Counted from the first letter of the stretch, positions 1 to 10,682 are shown. The stretch is DNA of 64,000 nucleotides from Brevundimonas intermedia (GCF_004614235.1 NZ_SPVH01000006.1:434001-498000), one strand, 5' to 3'. Numbers and translations are program-made. The notes: generated by a model from the letters alone, not told the origin.

Positions 1-28
1 ATTTCCGCCGGGTGCAATCTGGTCGCCG

Positions 29-751
29 TCACACCAGCGCTCGCGCCGCTTCCAGGTCCGCCGGATTGTCCACCGACAAAGGCGCTTCGTCGATGACGGC
101 GGCCCAGATTTGCATCCCCATCTCCAGGGCGCGCAACTGTTCCAGCTTTTCGCGCTTCTCCAGCGGCGACGGCGGGGCGGCGCAGAAGCGGTTCAGGGCC
201 TCGCGGCGATAGCCATAGACGCCGATGTGCCGCCAGATGGGCGCATCGCCATACAGGGTCGAGCGGGTGAAATAGAGGGCGCGGCCCTGGCGTTCGCCGT
301 CTCCCAGCGCCAGCACCGCCTTGACCACGTCGGGATTGGTCCGGTCCGACAGATCGGCTTCCGCCGCGACCAGGGTGGCGATGTCGCACGTCGGCTCCCC
401 ATGCAGGATGGCGGCGCAGGCCACGGCCAGGCCGGGGCTGGCGAAGGGCATGTCGCCCTGGACGTTGATGACCGCGTCGAAATCGCCTTCCGGGTCGATG
501 GCGTCCACGGCCGCGCGGATGCGGTCCGAACCCGAGGGCAGGGCGGGGTCGGTCAGTATGGCCCGGCCGCCCGCCGCCTCGACCGCCTCGACGATCTCGG
601 GGTCGCCGGCGGCGACCACCACCGGAAGGCCCGAGGCTTCCGCCTGGCGATAGGCGCGCACGATCATGGGCACATCGCCGATCAGGGCCAGCGGCTTGTT
701 CGGCAGACGGGTCGCCGCCATGCGAGCGGGTATCATTATCAACGGATTCAT
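29..751 (-). CDS. kdsB: 3-deoxy-manno-octulosonate cytidylyltransferase (CMP-Kdo synthetase)
   Basis: This 240-residue cytoplasmic enzyme activates Kdo with CTP to give CMP-Kdo, the donor for the inner core of lipopolysaccharide. The N-terminal nucleotide-binding signature IPARMAATRLPNKPL spans residues 7-21, SGSDR lies at 73-77 and the metal-binding NVQGD at 96-100. The C-terminal VDNPADLE is also typical. The length is normal for the family. The gene diverges from the cytochrome c gene, leaving about 140 bp between the starts. The assignment rests on family motifs and is secure. Confidence 0.95.
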   Translation of the reverse strand: MNPLIMIPARMAATRLPNKPLALIGDVPMIVRAYRQAEASGLPVVVAAGDPEIVEAVEAAGGRAILTDPALPSGSDRIRAAVDAIDPEGDFDAVINVQGDMPFASPGLAVACAAILHGEPTCDIATLVAAEADLSDRTNPDVVKAVLALGDGERQGRALYFTRSTLYGDAPIWRHIGVYGYRREALNRFCAAPPSPLEKREKLEQLRALEMGMQIWAAVIDEAPLSVDNPADLEAARALV

Positions 752-892
752 CGACTTCCCTGACGCCTGTCTGACCCGTCGCGCGTTGGGCCGGTTGCGA
801 ATGCGGCGCTACCGTGCCAGAGACGCCAACGCAAGATTATGTCCGGGGCGTGTTTTCGAGGGCCCGGCCGGCAGAGGGATTCGACCAGGCGT

Positions 893-1615
893 ATGAGCGG
901 CGATCTTAAGTGGAACAAGATTTTCGGTGCGGCTCTGGGGACGGCCTTCGTCATCCTGGTCGTCCAGCAGGCTTCGGGCCTCGTCTATCATTCCGAAGCG
1001 CCGGAAAAGATGGGCTATTTCGTCGATGCGCCGGACGAAGCCGCAGGCGGCGAAGCGCCCGAACTGGCGCCCGACTGGGGCACGGTCCTGCCGGCTGCCG
1101 ATCTCGCCGCCGGCGAGGCCGCCTTCGCGCGTTGCCAGGCCTGCCATGACGCGCACCAGGGCGGCGCCGACAAGATCGGTCCGAACCTGTGGGGCGTGGT
1201 CGGCGGTCCGGTGATGCACCGTCCGGGCTTCGCCTATTCCGACGCCATGGCCAAGCACAAGGCCGAGGCGCCGGCCTGGGGCTATGATCAGCTGGACAGC
1301 TTCATCACCGCGCCGGCCCGCTACGTGCCCGGCACCAAGATGTCCTTCGCCGGCATCCGCGACACTCAGACGCGCATCAACCTGATCGCCTGGCTGCGCA
1401 CGCAAGGCTCGGGCGGCTTCGCCATCCCGGCGCCGGATACGACCCGTCAGCCCGGCGCCGCCGCCCCGGCCGAAGGGGCGGAAGCGCCCGTGACCGAAGG
1501 CGCCGCCGCCACCGAGGCGACCGGCACGACCCCGGCCGAGGGCGCGCCCGCAGCGGCCCAGACCACGCCGGCGGCTCCGCCCGCCGCGACGGCCTCGGCC
1601 CCGCCGAACACCTGA
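893..1615 (+). CDS. membrane-anchored class I cytochrome c
   Basis: This is a 240-residue c-type cytochrome with an uncleaved N-terminal membrane anchor (about residues 9-29). The haem-binding site is CQACH, with Cys81, Cys84 and His85, and a later VPGTKMSFAG segment supplies the expected Met ligand. It resembles the anchored CycM/c552 group that carries electrons from the bc1 complex to terminal oxidases. That role is inferred. About 70 residues of Ala/Pro/Thr-rich low-complexity tail follow the haem domain. I chose the ATG at 893 over an in-frame ATG at 839 because the anchor follows it directly. A strong terminator follows the gene. Confidence 0.88.
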   Translation: MSGDLKWNKIFGAALGTAFVILVVQQASGLVYHSEAPEKMGYFVDAPDEAAGGEAPELAPDWGTVLPAADLAAGEAAFARCQACHDAHQGGADKIGPNLWGVVGGPVMHRPGFAYSDAMAKHKAEAPAWGYDQLDSFITAPARYVPGTKMSFAGIRDTQTRINLIAWLRTQGSGGFAIPAPDTTRQPGAAAPAEGAEAPVTEGAAATEATGTTPAEGAPAAAQTTPAAPPAATASAPPNT

Positions 1616-1638
1616 TAGACTTCGGTCCAGAGACGACA

Positions 1639-1666
1639 GAAGGGCGGCCCCGACGGGCCGCCCTTC
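1639..1666 (+). terminator. Rho-independent terminator of the cytochrome c gene
   Basis: A perfect 12-bp stem (1639-1650 with 1655-1666) encloses the loop CGAC and is followed by a T-rich stretch on the plus strand. It starts 24 bp after the cytochrome c stop codon. It also lies between two convergent genes, but the T tail is only on the plus side. Confidence 0.85.
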
Positions 1667-1691
1667 TTCGTTTTAAGCAGGCGCCGCCGCC

Positions 1692-2306
1692 TCAGAGAAT
1701 CTGCGCCGCCTCGTCGAACGACAGGCGCGGCGAGCGGGGGAACAGGTTCTCGTCCGAGCCATAGCCTAGGTTGAGGATATAGTTCGGCTCGACATTGCTG
1801 TCGGGGAAGAACTCGGCCTTCACGCCCGCCGCATCGAAGCCGGACATCGGCCCGACATCCAGACCCAGCGCCCGCGCGGCGATGGTCAGATAGCCGCCCT
1901 GCAGCGAGGCGTTGCGAAAGGCGCTTTCGCGACGGCCGGCCTCGTCGGCGAACCAGGCCTTGGCCCCCGGCGCATGCGGGAACAGGGCGTCCAGATGCTC
2001 GTGGAAGTCGATGTCCTGACCGATGATCAGGGTCACCGGCGCCTGCTGGGTCTTGGCCTGATTGCCCTCGCTCATCAGCGGGACCAGGCGCGCCTTGGCT
2101 TCGGGCGAGGTGACGAAGACAAAACGGGCGGGCGAACCGTTGACCGCCGTGGGGCCGAACTTGGTCAGCTCATAGAGCTTGTGCAGCAGTTCGGGCGGCA
2201 CGGGGCGATCGGTCCAGCCGTTGCGCGTGCGCGCCTCGGTGAACAGTTGCGACAGGGCGGCGTCCGACAGCGGGGCGTCGCGTTGAGTGAGGGCGTCATA
2301 GGCCAT
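1692..2306 (-). CDS. nitroreductase family protein, RutE/HadB type
   Basis: This 204-residue FMN-dependent oxidoreductase belongs to the nitroreductase fold. It has the subfamily segments [10 protein letters not shown] near the N terminus and [16 protein letters not shown], which contributes to FMN binding, followed by [22 protein letters not shown]. In some bacteria RutE reduces malonic semialdehyde in uracil degradation, but no other rut gene is present here, so the substrate is open. It probably acts as a cytoplasmic homodimer using NAD(P)H. The start ATG at 2306 follows an AGGAAGG-like ribosome site. It stands alone and is convergent with the cytochrome c gene. Confidence 0.85.
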   Translation of the reverse strand: MAYDALTQRDAPLSDAALSQLFTEARTRNGWTDRPVPPELLHKLYELTKFGPTAVNGSPARFVFVTSPEAKARLVPLMSEGNQAKTQQAPVTLIIGQDIDFHEHLDALFPHAPGAKAWFADEAGRRESAFRNASLQGGYLTIAARALGLDVGPMSGFDAAGVKAEFFPDSNVEPNYILNLGYGSDENLFPRSPRLSFDEAAQIL

Positions 2307-2462
2307 GGAATGCCTTCCTGATTAGAACAGCAACGAATGCAGGTGCTAATTAGGCTGTTTCGCAACGGTCGCAAGTGCGAATGCGGCGCCTCTGCGTTTC
2401 CGATTTCGCGATGATGCTCAAAACCCCTGTCGCACCGGCCGTCTTGCCCCTATCTAGAGAGC

Positions 2463-2792
2463 ATGAAAGACCTCACACAACTGATGCAGCAGGCCCAGGC
2501 GATGCAGCAAAAGCTGCAGGACGCCCAGGCCAAGATGGCCGAAACGTCCGCCGAGGGCTCCTCGGGCGGCGGCCTTGTCTCGGTGTCCCTCAAGGGGCCG
2601 GGCGAGATCACGGCGATCAGGATCGACGACAGCCTGCTGACGCCCGGAGAGGGCGAGATTCTGGCCGACCTGATCGTCGCCGCCCACGCCGACGCCAAGC
2701 GCAAGCTGGACGAACAGAACAACGCCCTGATGCGCGAAGCCGCCGGGCCGATGGCCGGGATGAACATTCCCGGAATGCCGAAACTGTTCTGA
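2463..2792 (+). CDS. ybaB: YbaB/EbfC nucleoid-associated protein
   Basis: This is a 109-residue small DNA-binding protein of the YbaB/EbfC family. These proteins form tweezer-like dimers that associate with the nucleoid. The N terminus is a long charged helix rich in Gln/Lys/Met (MKDLTQLMQQAQAMQQKLQD), followed by the conserved SLKGPGEITAIRIDDSLL strand region. Its stop overlaps the start of recR by one base, the usual ybaB-recR arrangement. The dnaX gene that often precedes them is absent here. Confidence 0.93.
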   Translation: MKDLTQLMQQAQAMQQKLQDAQAKMAETSAEGSSGGGLVSVSLKGPGEITAIRIDDSLLTPGEGEILADLIVAAHADAKRKLDEQNNALMREAAGPMAGMNIPGMPKLF

Positions 2793-3394
2793 TGGCCGCC
2801 TCCGCCGGGCCGGAGATCGAACGGCTGATCTCCCTTCTCGCCAAACTGCCGGGCCTGGGTCCACGCTCCGCCCGGCGCGCGGCCCTGGCTCTGCTGAAGC
2901 GGCGCGAGCAGCTGCTTGTGCCGCTGGCGGCGTCCCTGGCCGAGACGGCGGAAAAGGTCGTGTCCTGTTCGGTGTGCGGCACGCCCGACACCCGCGACCC
3001 CTGCGCCATCTGTTCGGACGGGGCGCGCGACAACGGTCTGATCTGCGTGGTCGAGGAGGCCGGCGCCCTGTGGGCGATGGAGCGATCCGGCGCTTTCCGG
3101 GGCAAATATCACGTGCTGGGCGGGCTGCTGTCCGCCTTGGACGGCGTCGGGCCCGAGCATCTGCGCATCACCGAACTGGTTGGGCGCGTAAGGGGCGGCG
3201 GCGTGCGCGAGGTCGTGCTGGCCCTGCCCGCCACTGTGGACGGCCAGACCACCGCCCACTATGTCGCCGAGCGGATCGGCGGCCCGGGGGTCGAGGTCAC
3301 ATCGCTGGCGCGGGGCGTGCCGGTCGGCGGGGATCTGGACTGGCTGGACGACGGCACCATCGTCCAGGCCCTGAAGGCCCGCCGCCCAGCCTGA
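2792..3394 (+). CDS. recR: recombination mediator protein RecR
   Basis: This 200-residue protein acts with RecO (and RecF, encoded at 57096-58229) to load RecA on SSB-coated gaps. A helix-hairpin-helix near the N terminus contains AKLPGLGPRSARRAALALL. It is followed by a four-Cys zinc motif (CSVCG...CAIC) and a Toprim region with ICVVEEAGALWAMERSG and KYHVLGG. The ATG at 2792 overlaps the ybaB stop, so translation is probably coupled. A longer in-frame reading from 2375 exists but passes through ybaB out of frame and is not the gene. Confidence 0.95.
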   Translation: MAASAGPEIERLISLLAKLPGLGPRSARRAALALLKRREQLLVPLAASLAETAEKVVSCSVCGTPDTRDPCAICSDGARDNGLICVVEEAGALWAMERSGAFRGKYHVLGGLLSALDGVGPEHLRITELVGRVRGGGVREVVLALPATVDGQTTAHYVAERIGGPGVEVTSLARGVPVGGDLDWLDDGTIVQALKARRPA

Positions 3395-3400
3395 CGCCGA

Positions 3401-3757
3401 TCAGTTCGACGGCGTCGTCGGCGCGTTGACGTTCGGCGCTTCGCCGGTCGGAACCGGCGCGGCCCGGCCCGTCGCGTCCGTGGGGGCGTCGGCCGCAGGC
3501 GGCGTCTGGCTGTCGCCTGCAAAGTCGCGCGTGTCCGCTGCGGTCGGCCCCGTTTCGTCGTTCTGGGCGTTGAAGCCGCCGTTGGAAAGCATCCAGATCC
3601 CCAGCAGCAGGACGGCCGCCGCAAGCGTGGACACCACCAACAGCACCAGGATGCGAGGCCCCTTGCGTCCGCTGCGCACCAGTTCGGCGTCGACCGGGCG
3701 GCCTTCGTGGACGGCGTCGGCGGCCTTGTCGTGACGTTCGGGCTCTTGCGGGATCAT
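3401..3757 (-). CDS. single-pass membrane protein of unknown function
   Basis: I do not recognise this 118-residue protein. It has a hydrophilic, charged N terminus of about 33 residues, one strong transmembrane helix (about residues 36-57, RILVLLVVSTLAAAVLLLGIWML) and a Pro/Ala/Thr/Asn-rich tail that is probably periplasmic. It ends only 6 bp from recR on the opposite strand. Codon use matches the neighbours, so it is likely expressed. No catalytic motif is visible. Confidence 0.6.
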   Translation of the reverse strand: MIPQEPERHDKAADAVHEGRPVDAELVRSGRKGPRILVLLVVSTLAAAVLLLGIWMLSNGGFNAQNDETGPTAADTRDFAGDSQTPPAADAPTDATGRAAPVPTGEAPNVNAPTTPSN

Positions 3758-3869
3758 GGCGTGTCTTCTCCGAGGACAGGTTCAGCCAAACCAACGTCAT
3801 CGGAACGGCTACGTTCCTGCGAGGCTTGGTGCGCTTCTCATGGGCTGCGACTCCCGCTAGGAACGGAGC

Positions 3870-5087
3870 ATGAACATGCTAGTGCCCATCCTCGCCCTTC
3901 TCGCCGCCGCCTTCGCGGGCGCGTTCCTGTGGGCCTTCATGGGCTGGCAGAGGACGCAGGGCGCGCTGGCGGCCGCCGAGGCGCGCATCGACCTGGTCGA
4001 GGAAAGCCGCGTCACCATGGGCGAACTGCTCAAGGCCCAGGCGGCCCAGTCGGCCCAGGTGGTGGCGGACCAGATGGTCAGCCGCGCGACCGAGACCTTC
4101 CGCGCCCAGGACCAGCTGGCGCGCGAGCGGATGGCGGCCCAGCTGAAACCCGTCGCCGACACCCTGACCAAGTTCCAGGAACATGTCGCCGCGCTGGAAA
4201 AGACCCGCTCCGAAGAGACCGGCGGCCTGCGCGAGCAACTGACCCAGCTGATGGCGGCGTCCTCAGCGACACGGGACGAAGCCCGCAAACTGACCGAGGC
4301 CCTGCGCGGCAACACTGGTCGGCGCGGCCGCTGGGGCGAGCAGACCTGCCGCAATGTGCTGGAGGCCGCCGGCATGGCCGGCCGGTTCGACTTCACCGAA
4401 CAGACCTCCAGCGCCGACGACGAGGGTCGCCAGAACCGGCCCGACTTCATCGTCCGCCTGCCCGGCGGCGGCATGTTCGTGATCGACGCCAAGGTGCCCT
4501 TGGCCTTTGACGAGGGCGACGGCGACGAGGAGGCGCGCGCGCGTTCGGTCGGCCTGCGCACCGCCGCCAGCCTGAAGACCCACGTGCGCCAGCTGTCGTC
4601 CAAGGCCTATCAGGACCAGTTCAAGCCCAGCCCGGATTTCGTTGTCCTGTTCGTGCCCGGCGACGCCTTCCTGGTCACCGCCCTGGACCACGAGCCGGAC
4701 CTGATGACCCAGGCGATGGCCTCGCGCGTCGTCATCGTCACCCCCTCGACCCTGTTCGCCCTGTGCAAGGCCGTCGCCTATGGCTGGCGGGCCGAAGAGC
4801 AGGCCGCCAACGCCGACAAGGTCGCCGCCCTGGGGCGCGAACTCTACAAGCGGCTGTCGGTCATGGGCGGTCACGCCTCGGCCGTCGGCCGCGCCCTGGA
4901 TCAGGCCGTCGGCAAATACAATCAGTTCGTCGGCTCGCTGGAGAGCCAGGTCATGGTCTCGGCCCGCCGGTTCGAAGACCTGCAGGTGGATCATGAGGGC
5001 AAGGCCCTGCCGGACCTTACGCCGGTGGAGACGGCGCCGCGCGTCATCGCTCGTCCGGAGCTGATCGCCTCGTCCAAGTCGGAGTAG
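3870..5087 (+). CDS. rmuC: DNA recombination protein RmuC
   Basis: This 405-residue member of the RmuC family limits inversions and rearrangements, probably through a nuclease-like core. An N-terminal membrane helix (about residues 3-23) is followed by a long coiled coil rich in Ala, Glu and Arg (about 28-150). The conserved RmuC domain comes next, with GRRGRWGEQTCRNVLEAAGM and RPDFIVRLPGGGMFVIDAKVPL. The ATG at 3870 is preceded by GGAACGGAG. It is a single-gene unit. Confidence 0.93.
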   Translation: MNMLVPILALLAAAFAGAFLWAFMGWQRTQGALAAAEARIDLVEESRVTMGELLKAQAAQSAQVVADQMVSRATETFRAQDQLARERMAAQLKPVADTLTKFQEHVAALEKTRSEETGGLREQLTQLMAASSATRDEARKLTEALRGNTGRRGRWGEQTCRNVLEAAGMAGRFDFTEQTSSADDEGRQNRPDFIVRLPGGGMFVIDAKVPLAFDEGDGDEEARARSVGLRTAASLKTHVRQLSSKAYQDQFKPSPDFVVLFVPGDAFLVTALDHEPDLMTQAMASRVVIVTPSTLFALCKAVAYGWRAEEQAANADKVAALGRELYKRLSVMGGHASAVGRALDQAVGKYNQFVGSLESQVMVSARRFEDLQVDHEGKALPDLTPVETAPRVIARPELIASSKSE

Positions 5088-5143
5088 GGCGTCTTTCTGT
5101 GGAAAGGGCGCTTGACAGGCGTCGCATCGTAATGTCAATGTAG

Positions 5144-5160
5144 CTTGTCAATTGGACAAG
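5144..5160. promoter_or_regulatory. candidate operator palindrome CTTGTC-N5-GACAAG
   Basis: A perfect inverted repeat with 6-bp arms lies just upstream of the gene at 5173, and its right end runs into the AAGGGG ribosome site at 5158-5163. A TTGACA element at 5112-5117 upstream could be the -35 box. I infer that this is where the XRE regulator encoded at 5635 binds to control its own operon. Confidence 0.5.
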
Positions 5161-5172
5161 GGGTGTTGACTG

Positions 5173-5631
5173 ATGCGTAAGTGGCGGCCGGTAATCAAGG
5201 CGACGGTGATCACGTTCGGCGGTGGGCTGCTGTTCGCGCTTCTGGGCGGCATTGCGGTTGGCTACGCTTCCAACTCGGGCTGGATCACCTCCGAGCTTGG
5301 TGAGCTGATCGTGACCGGCGTCTTCGCCGCCGCCATCATGGCGGGCGCCCTCTGGGTCGGCGCCGAATGGATGCGGGTGATCGACGAGGCTGCGCGCGAG
5401 GCCCACAAGGCCGCCTGGTACTGGGGCGGCACGGCCGGCATGTGCGTCAGCGGCGTGGGACTAATCCTCTCCTCCGCCGGACCGTGGCGCGACATCATCG
5501 CCCGCCACGTTGGATCGGGCGGCTCCCCTGTCGACTATATGTCCGCCGGCGCCGCCTTGATGATCGCCCCCATGCTGATCGGCTACACCGTCGTGTGGGC
5601 CTGGTGGTGGCTGGCGCGGATGCGGGGCTGA
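5173..5631 (+). CDS. four-helix membrane protein, first gene of an XRE-regulated operon
   Basis: This 152-residue integral membrane protein of unknown function has four predicted transmembrane helices at about residues 7-32, 41-66, 80-103 and 121-148. The loop between helices 2 and 3 is acidic (EWMRVIDEAAREAHKA). It is the first of three tightly spaced genes: 3 bp to the XRE regulator, which in turn overlaps the next membrane protein. A palindrome covers its leader. Small membrane proteins paired with this short XRE type are common in alphaproteobacteria, but their role is not established. Confidence 0.7.
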   Translation: MRKWRPVIKATVITFGGGLLFALLGGIAVGYASNSGWITSELGELIVTGVFAAAIMAGALWVGAEWMRVIDEAAREAHKAAWYWGGTAGMCVSGVGLILSSAGPWRDIIARHVGSGGSPVDYMSAGAALMIAPMLIGYTVVWAWWWLARMRG

Positions 5632-5634
5632 GCC

Positions 5635-5841
5635 ATGAACAATCGTCTCAAGGTCCTGCGCGCCGAGCGTGACTGGAGCCAGGCGCAGCTGGCCGAACAC
5701 TTGGGCGTGTCGCGCCAGACCGTGAACGCGCTGGAGACCGGCCGTTACGACCCCTCCCTGCCGCTGGCCTTCAAGATTGCGCGCATCTTCGGCCAGCCCA
5801 TCGAATCCATCTTTTCGGACGACCAGGAGCCGACGAAATGA
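5635..5841 (+). CDS. short XRE-family transcriptional regulator
   Basis: This 68-residue protein is almost entirely one Cro/CI helix-turn-helix. The recognition region QAQLAEHLGVSRQTVNALE lies at about residues 18-36, followed by the family segment GRYDPSLPLAFKIARIFGQPIESIF. It has no ligand or dimerisation domain beyond this. It sits between two membrane-protein genes in one operon, 3 bp after the first and overlapping the second by 4 bp (ATGA). Autoregulation through the palindrome at 5144 is likely but inferred. Confidence 0.9.
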   Translation: MNNRLKVLRAERDWSQAQLAEHLGVSRQTVNALETGRYDPSLPLAFKIARIFGQPIESIFSDDQEPTK

Positions 5842-6488
5842 AGTCTCCCTCGCTCTCTCCCTCCTCGTGGCCCCGATGGGTCCGCGCCTTCGCCTTCGGC
5901 GCTCTGTTCGGCGTGATCGGCTACGGCGTCGGCGCCTGGCTGGCCAAGGTCGCACCGGGCGGGTTCGGCCTGACGGACAAGGCCCTACGCTGGTCGGACG
6001 TGCTGGCCCTGCTGGTCGGGTTCGCCCTGGTCGTGGGCGCGCTGTGGGCGCTCTACGTCAGCCTGGACGCCAAACGCTTGGGCCGGATGTACAATCTGGA
6101 AGGCGACGCCTCGCCCGAGGAAGCCGCTGTGGCGCGGTTCCAGGCGGCGGTCATGGGCTTTTCCGGCGTCATCCTGACCCTGCCGATCGCATTCAGCCTG
6201 GCGGGCGTCAGCCCCGTGCTCGGCCTCGGCGCCATCGCCCTGCTGGTCGTGTTGCACACGGTGATGAACGTGCGCGTCTATCGCCAGGCCGACGAACTAC
6301 TGCGTCGCGCCGTGATGGAGGCCGCCGCCGTCACCTTCTTCTTCAGCCAGTTGATCCTGTTCCTGTGGGCCGCCGCTGAGCGCCTGGGCGCCGCACCGAC
6401 GATCACCGCCTGGGACATCTACGCCGTGCTGATGACGCTCTATCTCGGCGCCTCCATCTGGATCAGCGCCCGTCGCGGCCTGGCCTGA
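5838..6488 (+). CDS. polytopic membrane protein, third gene of the XRE operon
   Basis: This 216-residue membrane protein of unknown function has about six predicted transmembrane helices, the first two at about residues 17-38 and 54-76. The loop after the second helix (DAKRLGRMYNLEGDASPEEA) is polar and acidic. The start overlaps the XRE stop as ATGA, so translation is coupled. It shares the operon with the four-helix protein at 5173. I see no transporter signature or catalytic residues. Confidence 0.7.
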   Translation: MKSPSLSPSSWPRWVRAFAFGALFGVIGYGVGAWLAKVAPGGFGLTDKALRWSDVLALLVGFALVVGALWALYVSLDAKRLGRMYNLEGDASPEEAAVARFQAAVMGFSGVILTLPIAFSLAGVSPVLGLGAIALLVVLHTVMNVRVYRQADELLRRAVMEAAAVTFFFSQLILFLWAAAERLGAAPTITAWDIYAVLMTLYLGASIWISARRGLA

Positions 6489-6533
6489 CCTCTTTTCCCT
6501 TTTCCCGCCTTCTTCAAAAACTGGAGTGACCTC

Positions 6534-7496
6534 ATGACCCTCTCTGCCCGCCTCCGATCCTCCGTTTCCACCCTCGCGCGCGGCGCCCTCGGCGTCGCCG
6601 GCGGCCTGGCCCTGTTCGTCTCCATCGCCGGGGTTCCGGCCGACGCCCTGGCCCAGACGACGGCCCCTGCCGCCGCTGCGCCCATCCAGGGCGAAGGCCC
6701 CGCCCTGTGGGTGATCAAGGATGCGGATTCGACCCTGTATCTGTTCGGCTCGGTCCACGTCCTGCGCCCCACGACCGGCTGGGCCAGCCCCCGCGTCGAG
6801 GCCGCCTTCGACAGCGCCTCGGACATCTGGTTCGAGATCAGCAATCCCGACGATCAGGCCGCCGTCATGCCGCTGATCCAGCAGCACGGCCTGTCGCTGG
6901 ACACGCCCCTGTCCAGCCGCCTGACGCCCGAAGAGAACGTCGAACTGGAGGCCGCCGCCCAGGCCATGGGTTCGTCCGCCGCCCAGCTTCAGCCGATGAA
7001 GCCCTGGCTGGCGGCGCTCAGCCTGTCGGTGGCCCCCCTGGTCAAGGCCGGCTATGATCCCAAGTCCGGCGTCGAACTGGTGCTGAAGGCGCGCGCCGAG
7101 GCCGCCGGCAAGCCGATCCACGGCTTCGAGACCATCGACAAGCAGATCGGCATCCTGGCCGGCCTGCCCGAAGACGTACAGATGGCCTTCCTGCGCGAGA
7201 CGCTGAAGGATTACGAGAACGCCGTGACGCTGCTGGACACCATGGTCGAGGCCTGGGCCAAGGGCGACGTCGCCACCCTGGACCGCGTCATGGTCGAGGA
7301 GATGAAGGCGGCTTCGCCGGCCCTTTATCAGGCCCTGCTGGTCGATCGGAACACCGACTGGGCTGACCAGATCCAGACCCTGCTCGAAGGTTCGGGCACC
7401 GCCTTCATCGCCGTGGGCGCCGGGCACCTGACCGGCGACGACAGCGTCCAGGCCATCCTGCAAAAGCGCGGCGTCACCGTCGAAGCCGCGAACTGA
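6534..7496 (+). CDS. TraB/GumN family protein
   Basis: This is a 320-residue exported protein. A signal peptide (cleavage probably after ADALA, about residue 40) is followed by the TraB/GumN domain. The N-terminal motif LYLFGSVHVLRP and the C-terminal AFIAVGAGHLTGDDSV carry the paired Gly-x-x-His elements conserved in the family. TraB-like folds have been linked to metal-dependent peptidase activity, but the role of bacterial GumN homologues is uncertain. It stands alone, 45 bp after the XRE operon. Confidence 0.85.
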   Translation: MTLSARLRSSVSTLARGALGVAGGLALFVSIAGVPADALAQTTAPAAAAPIQGEGPALWVIKDADSTLYLFGSVHVLRPTTGWASPRVEAAFDSASDIWFEISNPDDQAAVMPLIQQHGLSLDTPLSSRLTPEENVELEAAAQAMGSSAAQLQPMKPWLAALSLSVAPLVKAGYDPKSGVELVLKARAEAAGKPIHGFETIDKQIGILAGLPEDVQMAFLRETLKDYENAVTLLDTMVEAWAKGDVATLDRVMVEEMKAASPALYQALLVDRNTDWADQIQTLLEGSGTAFIAVGAGHLTGDDSVQAILQKRGVTVEAAN

Positions 7497-7545
7497 GAAC
7501 GGAAAGAGGCGCGGCGGCACGGTCGTCGCGCCTTCACCAATAGGC

Positions 7546-7619
7546 TGGAGCGGGCAGCGGGAATCGAACCCGCACGAGCAGCATGGGAAGCTGCCAGGCT
7601 ACCACTACATCATGCCCGC
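7546..7619 (-). tRNA. tRNA-Gly (anticodon CCC)
   Basis: Read on the minus strand this is a 74-nt cloverleaf. The acceptor stem GCGGGCA pairs with TGCCCGC, the anticodon arm is GCAGC-TTCCCAT-GCTGC with anticodon CCC, and the T arm has GGTTCGATTCC. The CCA end is encoded. It reads GGG glycine codons. Confidence 0.95.
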
Positions 7620-7633
7620 GATGGCCTGAGGGC

Positions 7634-7662
7634 GGTCTATCTCAAGGGAGGCCATGTCTCAA
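7634..7662 (-). promoter_or_regulatory. promoter of tRNA-Gly
   Basis: On the minus strand TTGAGA (7662-7657) is followed after exactly 17 bp by TAGACC (7639-7634). This places transcription about 8 bp before the tRNA 5' end. The -35 element overlaps the last codons of the SBF-like transporter gene. Confidence 0.55.
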
Positions 7663-8654
7663 GGTAAGATGGGGCTCAAGGCGCGTGCTGCATTCTCTCG
7701 CGCATAGCGCTGGGCGATGATGGTGCAGGCGAACAGCTGGATCTGGTGGAACAGCATGATCGGCAGGACGATCAGCGGCACCGCGTGACCGGCGAACAGG
7801 ATGCCGGCCATGGGGATGCCGGTGGCCATGCTCTTCTTGGAGCCGCAGAACAGGATGACGATCCGGTCGGGGCGGTCGAACTTGAGAAGCCGCCCCGCCA
7901 TCAGGGTCAGGCCCAGCACGATGGCCAGCAGGATGATGTTCAGGCCGATGACCTTGGCCAGGTCCATAGGCGCCACCTGGGACCAGACGCCGGCGACGAC
8001 GCCCTCGCTGAAGGCGGCGTAGACGATCAACAGGATGGAGCCGCGGTCCACCAGGCCCGTCAGCTTGGCGTGACGACCCAGCCAGTCTTTCAATAGCGGG
8101 CGGCACAGCTGGCCCACAGCGAACGGGGCCAGGATCTGCAGGCCGATGTCGAGGATGGATCGCAGGTGGATGCCGCCGCCGGCCCCGCCGATCATCAGGG
8201 CGACCAGAAGCGGCGTCACGATCACGCCCAGCAGGTTCGACAGACTGGCGCTGGTCAGGGCGCCCGCGACATTGCCGCCCGCGATGGAGGTGAAGGCGAT
8301 GGAGGACTGCACCGTGGACGGCAACAGGCACAGATAGAGCATCCCCGTCAGCAGATCGGGCTGAAGCGAGCCGCGCATCAGGAAGACGAGCCCCAGTCCC
8401 AGCAGCGGAAACAGCAGGAAGGTCGACAGGAAGACCGTGCCCTGAAGCCGCCAGTGCATCAGGCCCGCGCCGATGGCCGCCGGCGACATCCGCGCGCCGT
8501 AAAGGAAGAACAGCAAGGCGATGGCAGCCTTGACGACCCAATCCATGACCACGGCGGCCTGCCCGCTGGCGGGCAGCAGCGCCGCCAGGATCACCATCCC
8601 GATCAGGGCCAGCAGATAGCCGTCGATCGGCAGGCGGGACAGGAAACGGGGCAT
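7659..8654 (-). CDS. bile acid:sodium symporter-like transporter (SBF_like)
   Basis: This 331-residue inner-membrane protein has about ten hydrophobic helices, in the SBF_like branch of the bile acid:Na+ symporter superfamily (YfeH/P7 type). Typical segments are FFLYGARMSPAAI after the second helix, PSTVQSSIAFTSIAGGNVAGA in the first discontinuous-helix region and CGSKKSMATGIPMAGILF in the second. The substrate is unknown; members are thought to move organic anions with sodium. It is the gene immediately downstream of acs on the same strand, which could hint at a carboxylate, but that is speculation. Confidence 0.88.
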   Translation of the reverse strand: MPRFLSRLPIDGYLLALIGMVILAALLPASGQAAVVMDWVVKAAIALLFFLYGARMSPAAIGAGLMHWRLQGTVFLSTFLLFPLLGLGLVFLMRGSLQPDLLTGMLYLCLLPSTVQSSIAFTSIAGGNVAGALTSASLSNLLGVIVTPLLVALMIGGAGGGIHLRSILDIGLQILAPFAVGQLCRPLLKDWLGRHAKLTGLVDRGSILLIVYAAFSEGVVAGVWSQVAPMDLAKVIGLNIILLAIVLGLTLMAGRLLKFDRPDRIVILFCGSKKSMATGIPMAGILFAGHAVPLIVLPIMLFHQIQLFACTIIAQRYARENAARALSPILP

Positions 8655-8723
8655 GGACGGCTCAGGCTGCGGCAGGCTGACGCACAGATAGGCTCAGCCG
8701 GCGCCGCATTGAACCCCGCGCCG

Positions 8724-10682
<1,959 letters not shown>

